DNA from: Candidatus Anaerostipes excrementavium
GTDB taxonomy: Bacteria > Bacillota > Clostridia > Lachnospirales > Lachnospiraceae
Direction of reading: 5' to 3'
Assembly: GCA_019114985.1 (NCBI GenBank)
Contig: DXEM01000035.1
Span: 33,125-97,124, forward strand
Length of the DNA: 64,000 nt
Below the pieces are notes generated by a model. The model searched no databases. It was not told the origin of the DNA and saw only the letters and a program-made list of their open reading frames with translations. The position numbers were made by a program, and so were the translations under genes. This document shows positions 24,486 to 32,533 of the stretch, one piece after another. Each line of letters opens with the position of its first letter. Positions within the stretch are counted from its first letter, which is position 1.

Positions 24486-25364
24486 ATGAAAAAGCGCAGT
24501 GTACAAAGAGTGGCAGCGATCCACGATCTATCAGGATTTGGACGGGCATCGCTGACTGCGATTATCCCGATCTTATCATCCATGGGAGTTCAGGTATGTC
24601 CGCTTCCTACGGCGATCCTTTCCAACCATACCGGAGGATTCGACACATTCAGTTTCGTTGATTTTACAGATTATATGCAGGATTACATCGATGGATGGAA
24701 GAAGCTGCAGTTAGATTTTGACTGTATTTATTCCGGGTTTTTGGGATCGGAACGTCAGATTCAGATTGTTTCTGATTTCATTGATGATTTTGGAACCGAA
24801 GAGAATATGGTTGTCGTCGATCCTGTGCTGGGAGACAATGGAAAACTGTATTCTACCATGACAAAAGATCATGTGGCGAAGATGAGCCAGCTTGTGTCGA
24901 AGGCAGATATCATTACACCGAATTTTACCGAGGTGAGTTTGTTATTAAATCAGCCTTATGAGGAAAAAATCACCGATGAGAAAATCAAGGAATGGCTGAG
25001 GAAACTTTCGGATATGGGACCGGAAATCGTGGTAGCGACCAGCGTGCCGGATCAGGGAGAAGGAAAGGACAGCAATGTGGTGGCATTTGACCGAAGAAGC
25101 GATACGTTCTGGAAGATTCAGTGCAGTTATATTCCGGCCTCCTATCCGGGAACCGGTGATGCGTATACGTCAGTGATGATCGGAAGCCTGCTGGATGGAG
25201 ACAGTCTGCCGATCGCGCTTGACAAAGGAGTACAGTTCATTACTCAGGCAATTAAAGCAAGTTATGGGTTCGATTATCCGAAACGAGAAGGGGTTCTTTT
25301 AGAGAGAGTTCTGGAAGTATTGAAAATGCCGGTGGTATTAGGCGGATATGAGATGCTGAAATAG
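24486..25364 (+). CDS. Pyridoxamine/pyridoxal kinase (ribokinase family)
   Basis: Phosphorylates B6 vitamers to the coenzyme forms. The 292 residues start RVAAIHDLSGFGRASLTAIIP, a B6-kinase signature, contain LPTAILSNHTGGF, and end in the ribokinase catalytic block GTGDAYTS with Asp225. PdxY/PdxK-type proteins have this length. It starts 15 bases after the radical SAM gene and is followed after 9 bases by a CAT-family gene, giving a three-gene operon. Confidence 0.9.
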   Translation: MKKRSVQRVAAIHDLSGFGRASLTAIIPILSSMGVQVCPLPTAILSNHTGGFDTFSFVDFTDYMQDYIDGWKKLQLDFDCIYSGFLGSERQIQIVSDFIDDFGTEENMVVVDPVLGDNGKLYSTMTKDHVAKMSQLVSKADIITPNFTEVSLLLNQPYEEKITDEKIKEWLRKLSDMGPEIVVATSVPDQGEGKDSNVVAFDRRSDTFWKIQCSYIPASYPGTGDAYTSVMIGSLLDGDSLPIALDKGVQFITQAIKASYGFDYPKREGVLLERVLEVLKMPVVLGGYEMLK

Positions 25365-25373
25365 GAGGAAGCG

Positions 25374-26015
25374 ATGTTTCAACCAATAAATCAGGAAATC
25401 TGGGAGAGAAGAGAACACTATGCGTATTATACCAAGACACTTCCATGCGGATATTCGGTAACGGTTCGTCTGGATGTGACGAATCTGTACGAAGAAGTGA
25501 AACGTCATGGCTTAAAGTTCTATCCGGCATTTATTTATTGTGCGTCCAAAGCAGTAAATGAGATGAAGGAATTTCGTATGGGAAAAGATGCAGAAGGAAA
25601 TCCGGGCATTTGGGATGTGGTACATCCCAATTATACGATTTTTCACGAAGACGATCATACGTTTTCTGACATCTGGTCTTATTATGATGAAGATTTCTCA
25701 ATCTGTTATGAAAACATCACAGCAGATATGGAGCGATATAAAGATTGCAAAGGACCAAAGGGAAAAGAAGGACAGCCGCCGAATTTTTATTGTATCTCCT
25801 GTGTTCCTTGGATGGATTTTACAGGATACGGAACCTGGGTTCCGGGCGGAGAACCGAACTTGTTCCCAATCATTACGTTTGGGAAATATACGGAGTCAGA
25901 AGGCCGAAAAGAGCTGTCAGCAGCGCTGACCATCGGCCACGCTGCGGCGGATGGGTATCATGTCAGCCAGTTGTTCAAACGTCTGCAGGAAATTTTGTCA
26001 GACATTCATTTTTAG
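25374..26015 (+). CDS. Chloramphenicol acetyltransferase family protein (type A fold)
   Basis: 213-residue trimeric acyltransferase. The catalytic signature HAAADG has His189 and Asp193; FYPAFIYCASKAVN and FYCISCVPWMDFTGY match the type A family. Many chromosomal members in Clostridia do not confer resistance and their acceptor is unknown, so resistance should not be assumed. AGGAGGAAGCG precedes the ATG. The last 18 bases overlap the end of the convergent TetR gene. Confidence 0.85.
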   Translation: MFQPINQEIWERREHYAYYTKTLPCGYSVTVRLDVTNLYEEVKRHGLKFYPAFIYCASKAVNEMKEFRMGKDAEGNPGIWDVVHPNYTIFHEDDHTFSDIWSYYDEDFSICYENITADMERYKDCKGPKGKEGQPPNFYCISCVPWMDFTGYGTWVPGGEPNLFPIITFGKYTESEGRKELSAALTIGHAAADGYHVSQLFKRLQEILSDIHF

Positions 26016-26576
26016 GAAACCGGAGGCGGCCGACCAAGATAGAGTTTCTAAAGTATGGGAAATTTCCTCTGTAGTCTGTTGGAAGCCGCCGCGGATCCAC
26101 TGTTCAATAATACCGGTACATCCTCTTGAGATAAAAATATGCAATGCAGTCAGGGATTCTTTGCTGCAGGATGGGTAGCGGCGCTGCCAGTCGGCGACGG
26201 TCTGTTCCTGCAGATGAAGGGTCAGCTGGTTCAAAAAGCCGGGATCTCCATTATCAGAAAAGATTAGACGAATCAGTTCCCGATTGGATGAAACATAAGA
26301 GGTAATGGAATCCATTAACTGGAAAACAGAATTTTCCTTGTGAAATTGTTCCATGTCTTCTTTTAAAGTATGAAGGATGTCTTCTTCGATGGAATGAAGG
26401 AGATCCATGGGACTGGAATAATAAGTATAAAATGTACTGCGGTTAATATCCGATTTCTCGCACAGACGGGAAACGGATATTTTTTGTATTGGCTGTTCTT
26501 TCATTAGCATCAAAAGATTGGTTTTTAACGCATTCTGCGTCCGGCGAACCCGCCGGTCTGTCTTGATTTCTTTCAT
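25998..26576 (-). CDS. TetR/AcrR family regulator
   Basis: 192-residue repressor with an N-terminal helix-turn-helix (about 10-55; ISVSRLCEKSDINRSTFYTYY) and a helical ligand domain. The signature resembles the dihydroxyacetone-kinase/MarR-like TetR C subgroup by its YTYYSSPMDLL continuation. It ends within the CAT gene on the other strand and is divergent from glgB. A 12-base motif occurs in opposite orientation just before both genes (26590-26601, 26698-26709), the likely operators for self-control and perhaps for glgB. The ligand is unknown. Confidence 0.87.
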   Translation of the reverse strand: MKEIKTDRRVRRTQNALKTNLLMLMKEQPIQKISVSRLCEKSDINRSTFYTYYSSPMDLLHSIEEDILHTLKEDMEQFHKENSVFQLMDSITSYVSSNRELIRLIFSDNGDPGFLNQLTLHLQEQTVADWQRRYPSCSKESLTALHIFISRGCTGIIEQWIRGGFQQTTEEISHTLETLSWSAASGFLKMNV

Positions 26577-26589
26577 AAAATATGCCTCC

Positions 26590-26709
26590 TATCCTACAAT
26601 TTATTTTCGAGTGTCGGATATCCGTCAGAAGGCGGAAGTTTGATGGTTGTTCCATTCTCTTTTCTCTATTATAATATACATATGAAGGAAAAACAACAAT
26701 TGTAGGATA
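26590..26709. promoter_or_regulatory. Divergent tetR-glgB control region
   Basis: TATCCTACAATT (26590-26601) and its exact reverse complement (26698-26709) bracket the region. The first overlaps the leader of the TetR gene, the second the leader of glgB. A palindrome CGGATATCCG lies near 26615, and a rightward promoter TTGTTC (26647) - 17 - TATAAT (26670) lies between. Confidence 0.55.
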
Positions 26710-26723
26710 AGGTGGTGTTTTTA

Positions 26724-28565
26724 GTGAACAAACAGGATTTTTATGATGGAAAAATGTTCGATGCTTATCGATATATGGGAGCCCATAAGAAAGGTGATGC
26801 CATAGAGTTTGTTACTTATGCGCCAAATGCGGAGAAGATCTCGGTGATTGGAGAATTCAATGAATGGAAAGAAGAATTTATGGAAAAGGAAGGGCAAAGC
26901 GGATTCTTTTCCATGACTTCGGACAAAGCGCAGGAGGGGAATATGTATAAATACTGCATTTATGGTCCCGGCGGCCGGATGCAAGAACATTGTGACCCAT
27001 ATGGATTTGAGATGGAACTTCGGCCGGGTGCTTGTTCGATCATCAACGACATTGGAAAATATGAGTTTCATGATAAAAAATGGATGGTCAATCGAAGCAG
27101 CGGGAAGCGTGATGCGGTCAACATTTATGAGATGCATCTTGGGTCATGGCGGCAGAATCCGGAAGATGAGAATGGGTGGTATGAGTATGATGAAATTGCG
27201 GAAATGTTAGTGCCATATATCAAAGAAAACAACTATACCCATGTGGAACTAATGCCGTTGTCAGAGCATCCTTTTGATGGATCCTGGGGGTATCAGAACA
27301 CCGGTTTTTTCGCACCGACAAAGCGCTATGGCAAGCCGGAACAGCTGATGAAGTTCGTAGATCTCCTTCACCAGGCAGAAATAGGGGTGATTATAGATTT
27401 TGTACCGGTTCATTTTGCAATCGATGGATATGGACTTCGCCTTTATGATGGAACGCCGCTTTATGAATATGATAACCGGGATACCGGGGAAAGTGAATGG
27501 GGCAGCGCTAATTTCATCCATTCCAGACGAGAGGTAAAATGTTTTCTTCAATCGGCGGCAAATTATTGGCTGGAAGAGTATCATTTCGACGGAATTCGGA
27601 TGGATGCGGTAAGCCGTCTGATTTATTGGCAGGGCAATGAAAGCAGAGGAGTCAACGGCGCTGCCATTGAATTTTTAAAAGATATGAATCTGGGATTGAA
27701 GCAGCGGCATCCGGATGCCATGTTGATTGCGGAGGATTCCACATCCTATCCGGGAGTGACAAAACCTGTTTATCAGGGAGGCCTTGGATTTGATTATAAA
27801 TGGGATCTTGGATGGATGCATGACACATTGGAATATTTTCAGACGCCTCCGAAATACCGAACCAGAGATTATCATAAACTGACATTCTCTATGATGTATT
27901 ATTGGAATGAACAGTATCTCTTGGAATTCTGCCACGATGAAGTTGTTCACGGCAAAGCGACGATCCTGCAGAAAATGTACGGAGATTATGACGGAAAATT
28001 TCCGCAGGCAAGAGCGATGTATCTCTATATGATGATGCATCCGGGAAAGAAGTTAAACTTTATGGGCAATGAATTCGGCCAGCTGCGGGAGTGGACGGAA
28101 AAACAGGAGCAGGATTGGGACGTGCTGAAATATCCGATTCACGATGCTTTTCATCATTATATGAAAGAATTAAATCGAATTTATAAAGCATCCGCGCCTC
28201 TCCATGACGATTATAATCCGGACAATTTTCGTTGGTTAGATTGTCATCAGGAAGAACGATGCATTTATGCCATTGGAAGGAAGAAAGAAGGAGAGATGCT
28301 GGCGGCCGTTTTTAATTTTTCCGATCAGGAACAGAAAGACTATGAACTGGAAATCGAAGATACCTGGAAAGAAGAGTGTATCCTAAATACTGACTGGGAC
28401 TGCTGGGGCGGCGAAACTCCAAGAGAAAAGAAAACATGGGAGTTGGAACAGGAAACAGAAAAAACAACAATGTCCATCACACTGGCGCCATACAGCGGAG
28501 TATTGTTTGAATTAAGAAAAACGAAACCAAGGAAAGCTAAAAAAACGAAAAAGACAAAAAAATAA
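26724..28565 (+). CDS. glgB: 1,4-alpha-glucan branching enzyme
   Basis: Introduces alpha-1,6 branches into glycogen. The 613 residues have an N-terminal CBM48 domain (YAPNAEKISVIGEFNEW), the GH13 barrel with HLGSWR, the nucleophile Asp294 in GIRMDAV, the acid/base Glu337 in IAEDST, and HDEVVHG, then a C-terminal beta domain and a Lys-rich tail (residues ~600-613). Of three in-frame GTG codons the third (26724) lies 6 bases behind AAGGTGGTG and is preferred. No other glycogen genes are adjacent. It is transcribed away from the TetR gene. Confidence 0.94.
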   Translation: MNKQDFYDGKMFDAYRYMGAHKKGDAIEFVTYAPNAEKISVIGEFNEWKEEFMEKEGQSGFFSMTSDKAQEGNMYKYCIYGPGGRMQEHCDPYGFEMELRPGACSIINDIGKYEFHDKKWMVNRSSGKRDAVNIYEMHLGSWRQNPEDENGWYEYDEIAEMLVPYIKENNYTHVELMPLSEHPFDGSWGYQNTGFFAPTKRYGKPEQLMKFVDLLHQAEIGVIIDFVPVHFAIDGYGLRLYDGTPLYEYDNRDTGESEWGSANFIHSRREVKCFLQSAANYWLEEYHFDGIRMDAVSRLIYWQGNESRGVNGAAIEFLKDMNLGLKQRHPDAMLIAEDSTSYPGVTKPVYQGGLGFDYKWDLGWMHDTLEYFQTPPKYRTRDYHKLTFSMMYYWNEQYLLEFCHDEVVHGKATILQKMYGDYDGKFPQARAMYLYMMMHPGKKLNFMGNEFGQLREWTEKQEQDWDVLKYPIHDAFHHYMKELNRIYKASAPLHDDYNPDNFRWLDCHQEERCIYAIGRKKEGEMLAAVFNFSDQEQKDYELEIEDTWKEECILNTDWDCWGGETPREKKTWELEQETEKTTMSITLAPYSGVLFELRKTKPRKAKKTKKTKK

Positions 28566-28607
28566 CGCTAGCGTAAAATTTTTGGTTGTAAACTTTCTGT
28601 AATGCGG

Positions 28608-28636
28608 TTGACCTTGTTGTATCAAATGGATATAAT
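28608..28636 (+). promoter_or_regulatory. Promoter of the toxin-antitoxin operon
   Basis: TTGACC (28608-28613), 17 bases, TATAAT (28631-28636), 46 bases before the antitoxin start. Confidence 0.8.
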
Positions 28637-28681
28637 ATGGTTAGAATATTGCTACCACAACGAAGGCGAGGAGGTGCTATT

Positions 28682-28969
28682 ATGATTATTCGCCCATCCG
28701 CAGCGATCAGACAAAATTATAATGAGATTGCGGAACAATGCAGAAAGACCGAAGAGCCGGTTTTCCTTACCAAGAACGGCGAAGGGGATTTGGTGGTCAT
28801 GGACATCGGAACTTACAACCGCAGAGAAAAAATGCTGAAGCTCCGTGAGGAACTGCTTGCCGTTGAGGAGGAGAGGATGCGTGGAAGCAAAGGTTACTCT
28901 GTTGATGAAGTCGCTGCGATGATGCGTAGTGCAATCAAGGAGGCGGCAGATCATGGAACAGCAGAATAA
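28682..28969 (+). CDS. Antitoxin, Phd/YefM-like
   Basis: 95 residues. The N-terminal half (IIRPSAAIRQNYNEIAEQCRK, FLTKNGEGDLVVMDIGTYNRR; residues 2-60) is the Phd/YefM DNA-binding fold, and the C-terminal half is helical and acidic, the toxin-binding part. GAGGAGGTGCTATT precedes the ATG at 28682; an upstream in-frame GTG has no such site. The stop lies 17 bases inside the toxin gene, the usual coupling. It should repress its own promoter. Confidence 0.88.
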   Translation: MIIRPSAAIRQNYNEIAEQCRKTEEPVFLTKNGEGDLVVMDIGTYNRREKMLKLREELLAVEEERMRGSKGYSVDEVAAMMRSAIKEAADHGTAE

Positions 28970-29270
28970 ATACCGTGTGATTGTATCGGGACGGGCAACA
29001 CAGATGCTCGTTTCCCATGCTGCATTTTTGGCACAAGTTAGCGAGGAAGCGGCGGAACGGATGACATCAGAATTTGAAAAGACTGCAAATTCCTTAGAAC
29101 TGATGCCGCAGAGATGCCCGTGGCTTACAGGGGAATATATTCCCAGAAACGCCTATCGTTTTATCCTGTTTGAAAAACACTATATGATAATCTTCCAGAT
29201 AGCAGACGATATAGTCTATGCCGATTATGTGGTAGATTGCAGGCAGGATTACAGTTGGCTTATCAAATAA
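28953..29270 (+). CDS. Toxin, RelE/ParE superfamily
   Basis: 105 residues with the RelE/ParE plan: YRVIVSGRATQMLVSHAAFLAQVSEEAAERM helices (residues 6-36), NAYRFILFEKHYMIIFQIADD strands and VDCRQDYSWL at the end. It is closest in layout to ParE-type toxins, so gyrase or ribosome-bound mRNA are both possible targets. The ATG at 28953 overlaps the antitoxin gene. Followed by a strong bidirectional terminator. Confidence 0.85.
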   Translation: MEQQNKYRVIVSGRATQMLVSHAAFLAQVSEEAAERMTSEFEKTANSLELMPQRCPWLTGEYIPRNAYRFILFEKHYMIIFQIADDIVYADYVVDCRQDYSWLIK

Positions 29271-29330
29271 CAACAGAAATACGAATCAAAGAAAATAATT
29301 GGCCGGCAGAAAGTGAAGATGACTCCCTAA

Positions 29331-29369
29331 AAAAGAGGAAATTGGTACGATGAACCAATTTCCTCTTTT
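29331..29369. terminator. Bidirectional terminator between toxin and SdpI genes
   Basis: A perfect 16-bp stem (29331-29346 with 29354-29369, loop ACGATGA), with AAAA and TTTT at its feet, serves both convergent operons. Confidence 0.92.
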
Positions 29370-29385
29370 GCATGCAGCAGAAACT

Positions 29386-30033
29386 TTAGGAATCTTTTTC
29401 TTTTTTTGAAATAAGATAAGAGTATATCATTGGCACGATGGCAAGCGCAATAGCAGCGCCTAATATTGCGGCAAATTTTGCGGCTCCCGGAAGGAAAGAG
29501 GTAAAGGCAATGAAGATGCCGCCAACAAACCATATCTTCCCGGCGAAACGATGCGTCCGAAACCATACTTCCGGGTCATTTAATGTCCATGGTGTCTTAA
29601 TGCCGACAAAATAGTTGTGTTTGATCTTCGGCATCATGTTTCCGATATAGCAAAAAAGGATGCCGACCAGCAGAGGAAGGACAGTTGCAATCTGCACTTT
29701 TGCTCCAAAGCAGACAGCGATCGTTAGGATCTGTACGGCCAGGAGCAGGAGTGCAATTGCTGTCTTGAGTCCGTCAAAGCTGCCTTCAAACTTAGTGTAA
29801 CTGGATTGTTTTGGATCGACTTTCCGGGTGATTTCCATCAGGATTGTTAAAAGCAGAATAAAAGCCGGCTCCATAAAGATCCAAAGTTTATTTCCATAAC
29901 CGTCGATTTCACCGCTGGCATTCCAATGAATGGGAATCGAATCCTCTAAAAATGGATAGGCGGCAGCGGCTAAAATAAAGGACAGCAGGAAAATGACGAG
30001 ACATGTTTTATTTTTCTTTAGAATGTTTGTCAT
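29386..30033 (-). CDS. sdpI: SdpI family membrane protein
   Basis: 215 residues, with about six membrane helices. The first part is a DUF1648 domain (IPIHWNASGEIDGYGNK) and the second an SdpI-like segment (NYFVGIKTPWTLNDPEVWFRTHRFAGK). In Bacillus, SdpI is the immunity protein against the SdpC toxin and a signal receiver. Here no sdpC is nearby, so the role may be immunity to foreign toxins or envelope stress. Start at 30033 with AAGGAGGACAAATCTT ahead, inside the end of the ArsR-type gene, which it overlaps by 26 bases. Confidence 0.85.
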   Translation of the reverse strand: MTNILKKNKTCLVIFLLSFILAAAAYPFLEDSIPIHWNASGEIDGYGNKLWIFMEPAFILLLTILMEITRKVDPKQSSYTKFEGSFDGLKTAIALLLLAVQILTIAVCFGAKVQIATVLPLLVGILFCYIGNMMPKIKHNYFVGIKTPWTLNDPEVWFRTHRFAGKIWFVGGIFIAFTSFLPGAAKFAAILGAAIALAIVPMIYSYLISKKEKDS

Positions 30034-30301
30034 AAGATTTGTCCTCCTTAAATTCTTGAAACCAATTGATAATTTCTTCAAAAACAGAAAGATTTAGTTC
30101 ATAGTATATGTATTTTCCCTGTTTTTCATCTGTGACCAGGCCGGCGTCTTTTAAAATACTAAGATGATGGGAGATCGTAGCGCCGGTCATATCAAAATGT
30201 TTTCCGATGTCTCCTGCGGATAATGCACCTTTTTTGAGAAGGTTTAAAATCTCCCGACGGGTGCTGTCGGATAAAGCTTTAAATGTTTTTTGAAATCCCA
30301 A
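30008..30301 (-). CDS. sdpR: ArsR-family autorepressor, SdpR-like
   Basis: 97-residue winged-helix repressor (FKALSDSTRREILNLL, ISHHLSILKDAGLV, KYIYYELN). It lacks the metal-binding Cys of ArsR proper, as SdpR does. Coupled to sdpI by overlap. Its promoter (TTGACA, 17 bases, TACACT on the minus strand) overlaps a strong inverted repeat, which is probably its own operator; this is the SdpR circuit known from Bacillus. Confidence 0.87.
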   Translation of the reverse strand: MGFQKTFKALSDSTRREILNLLKKGALSAGDIGKHFDMTGATISHHLSILKDAGLVTDEKQGKYIYYELNLSVFEEIINWFQEFKEDKSYDKHSKEK

Positions 30302-30320
30302 ACAATCACCTCTTTCTGTT

Positions 30321-30402
30321 TATATTTAGAAATCTATCTAAATATAGTGTACGACATGAGTGTGCAAATGTCAATCATATTTTGAAGAATATCTAAATAT
30401 AG
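30321..30402 (-). promoter_or_regulatory. sdpRI promoter with SdpR-type operators
   Basis: Minus-strand promoter: -35 TTGACA (plus 30369-30374), 17 bases, -10 TACACT (plus 30346-30351). Perfect inverted repeat TATATTTAGA (30321-30330) / TCTAAATATA (30337-30346) overlaps the start region. A third half site ATCTAAATATAG lies at 30391-30402, upstream of both sdpR and trxB. Confidence 0.7.
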
Positions 30403-30492
30403 CTTTGAGATTGGACATGGGGTATAATAAAATAGAAAAGACAGAAAATAAAAGAGAACTTTACAGTCAAATATTAGGAGGAGATGATAGAA

Positions 30493-31413
30493 ATGAAGAT
30501 TTACGATTTGGTGATTATTGGATCCGGTCCTGCGGGAATGGCAGCAGCCATCTATGCGAAACGGGCGATGCTGGATAGTCTTTTGCTGGAAAAAGAATAT
30601 GTACCCGGCGGGCAGGTCATCCAGACTTATGAAGTAGATAATTATCCGGGGCTGCCGAAAATGAATGGAATGGAACTTAGCAATCGATTTGCGGAACATG
30701 CCAAAGAACTTGGAATCGAGACAAAGATCGGCGAGGTGACGGATATCAATCCAGATGGAGAAATCAAAGAAATTTCCTTGAAGAGCGGGGAAACGATTCA
30801 GACAAAAACAATCATTCTGGCCACCGGAGCGGTTCATCGCACGCTGGGAGTACCGGGGGAAAAAGAATTGGCCGGAATGGGTGTTTCTTATTGTGCCACC
30901 TGTGATGGAGCCTTCTTCCGAAACAAGACTACGGCGGTCGTTGGAGGCGGGGATGTGGCGTTGGAAGATGCGATTTTCCTGAGCCGAATCTGCGAAAAAG
31001 TGTATCTGATTCATCGAAGGGATGAATTTCGTGGTGCAAAAATTCTTCAAAATCAAGTGAAAAATAACGAGAAGATTGAGATCCTGTGGAATAGCGTAGT
31101 GACAAAAATCGACGGTGAAAACAAGGTGGAAAGCATTCAGATTGAAACTGTGGATAGCCATGTGGATAAAATGATTTCAGTGGATGGAATTTTTATTGCA
31201 GTAGGAACAAAACCGGTATCCGAACTCTTGAAGGGACGTCTTGCAATGGATGAACAAGGCTATATCGTCGCCGGAGAGGATGGAATTACCAATCTTCCGG
31301 GAATTTTTGCAGGTGGGGATGGAAGGACCAAAAACCTTCGTCAAGTGGTGACTGCGGTCGCAGATGGAGCAAATTGCGTACAATCAGTGGAGCGATACCT
31401 GCAAAAAATATAG
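30493..31413 (+). CDS. trxB: Thioredoxin reductase (TrxB-like flavoprotein)
   Basis: Passes electrons from NADPH to thioredoxin. The 306 residues have the FAD motif GSGPAGMAAAIYAKRA near the start, the redox pair Cys134/Cys137 in CATCDG, the NADPH motif VGGGDVALEDA, and the C-terminal FAGGDGRTKNLRQVVTA. The ATG at 30493 stands 9 bases behind AGGAGGAG; one at 30484 is too close to that site. It is single, starting divergently from sdpR, whose operator half site lies within its leader. Confidence 0.93.
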   Translation: MKIYDLVIIGSGPAGMAAAIYAKRAMLDSLLLEKEYVPGGQVIQTYEVDNYPGLPKMNGMELSNRFAEHAKELGIETKIGEVTDINPDGEIKEISLKSGETIQTKTIILATGAVHRTLGVPGEKELAGMGVSYCATCDGAFFRNKTTAVVGGGDVALEDAIFLSRICEKVYLIHRRDEFRGAKILQNQVKNNEKIEILWNSVVTKIDGENKVESIQIETVDSHVDKMISVDGIFIAVGTKPVSELLKGRLAMDEQGYIVAGEDGITNLPGIFAGGDGRTKNLRQVVTAVADGANCVQSVERYLQKI

Positions 31414-31552
31414 TTTTCAGATAATTTAAACGGAAGTTTTTTGGTGACTAAAAATTTAAAATGCAAGAGTTTTTTTACGATTTGTAATAGATGTATAATA
31501 CGTGAGAATGCAAGAAGTATTTGAAAAAAAACATCACAGGATATTCACAAAG

Positions 31553-31622
31553 TTATCCACATGTAAAATAACGTAATAAAGCCAAAAAATAGTTATACAC
31601 AAAGTTATCCACATTATCCACA
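31553..31622 (+). promoter_or_regulatory. Cluster of DnaA boxes
   Basis: Three perfect TTATCCACA boxes at 31553-31561, 31605-31613 and 31614-31622, the last two head to tail without a gap, plus a one-mismatch TTATACACA at 31593-31601. All point the same way. They lie in the 352-base AT-rich gap between trxB and hpf, which otherwise holds only the weak hpf promoter (TATAAT at 31727-31732). Confidence 0.75.
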
Positions 31623-31765
31623 GTCTAAAAACGACAAAATCCGATTGTGAAAAACCTGAAAAAGGAAACGTTTGTTTTGTGTAGTATTTCCAAAAAGATT
31701 TTGTTTCATTGAAGGATGTTATATGTTATAATAAATTTACATTAAAAGTAAAGGAGTTGGGAGCC

Positions 31766-32296
31766 ATGAAGTTCATTATTAGTGGAAAGAACATTGAGGT
31801 CACCGAAGGAATCAAAGCAGCAGTGGAGGAGAAGCTTGGACGATTGGACAAGTATCTGGTAGACGATACGATCGTGAATGTCACCCTCAGTGTTCAAAAA
31901 GGAAGACAGAAGATAGAAGTTACCATTCCTATGAAAGGTCATATCATCCGCGCGGAGGAAGGAAGCGAGGATATGTATGTATCCATCGACCTGGTTGTCG
32001 ATGTGATTGAACGTCAGATTCGCAGATATAAGACAAGGCTGATGAATCAGAAGCATGAGGGAACCAGCTTCAGACAGGAATTTATGGAGATGGAAGATGA
32101 AGTGGAAGATGATGATATTCAGATCATCCGTACGAAGAAGTTTGCGATTAAGCCGATGGATGTAGAAGAAGCATGCATCCAGATGGAATTATTGGGACAT
32201 GATTTCTTCGTATTCCGCAATTCTGATACATTTGAAGTGAATGTAGTATATAAGAGAAAAGGCAATACATACGGTCTGATTGAACCGGAATTTTAA
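31766..32296 (+). CDS. hpf: Ribosome hibernation-promoting factor, long form
   Basis: Inactivates 70S ribosomes by dimerising them in stationary phase. The 176 residues have the N-terminal S30AE domain (MKFIISGKNIEVTEGIKAAVEEKLGRLDKY, residues 1-30, to ~100) and a C-terminal dimerisation domain (FAIKPMDVEEACIQMELLGHDFFVFRN, about 125-152) joined by an acidic linker. Start at 31766 with AAGGAGTTGGGAGCC ahead; upstream in-frame codons lie before the promoter -10. Single gene closed by a hairpin. Confidence 0.95.
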   Translation: MKFIISGKNIEVTEGIKAAVEEKLGRLDKYLVDDTIVNVTLSVQKGRQKIEVTIPMKGHIIRAEEGSEDMYVSIDLVVDVIERQIRRYKTRLMNQKHEGTSFRQEFMEMEDEVEDDDIQIIRTKKFAIKPMDVEEACIQMELLGHDFFVFRNSDTFEVNVVYKRKGNTYGLIEPEF

Positions 32297-32310
32297 GATG
32301 TATATACCCA

Positions 32311-32338
32311 GGGAGACCACAGCGGTCTCTCTTTTTTT
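32311..32338 (+). terminator. Terminator after hpf
   Basis: GGAGACC (32312-32318) pairs with GGTCTCT (32324-32330), followed by CTTTTTTT. Confidence 0.85.
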
Positions 32339-32533
32339 GTTTTACAAGGAAGTTTGCGTCGTATTTTTGGCATTATCAAACGCACAGCTGAATCGTTATA
32401 AGAATTTTAAGATTTTACGGTCTGTTAACTTGCGTCTCATATTTAGAAGTGTTACAATAGGACAGTCTATATATTGCTGTAAATGAGAAAAAATGGAACT
32501 TTGTATGGACATTGACAAGTTAGGAGAATAAAA

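Noticed and set aside
25374..26015. Acquired chloramphenicol resistance gene
   Set aside because: The fold is CAT type A, but the gene sits in a core-like operon with a B6 kinase and no mobile flanks, so resistance is not asserted.
30334..31161. Long open frame (275 codons) on the minus strand opposite trxB
   Set aside because: It is the shadow of trxB, has no ribosome site or recognisable domain, and its composition follows the codon pattern of the real gene.
31553..31622. Chromosomal origin of replication
   Set aside because: The DnaA boxes are real, but no dnaA, dnaN, rpmH or gidA gene and no clear AT-rich unwinding element flank them; a secondary DnaA site is more likely.
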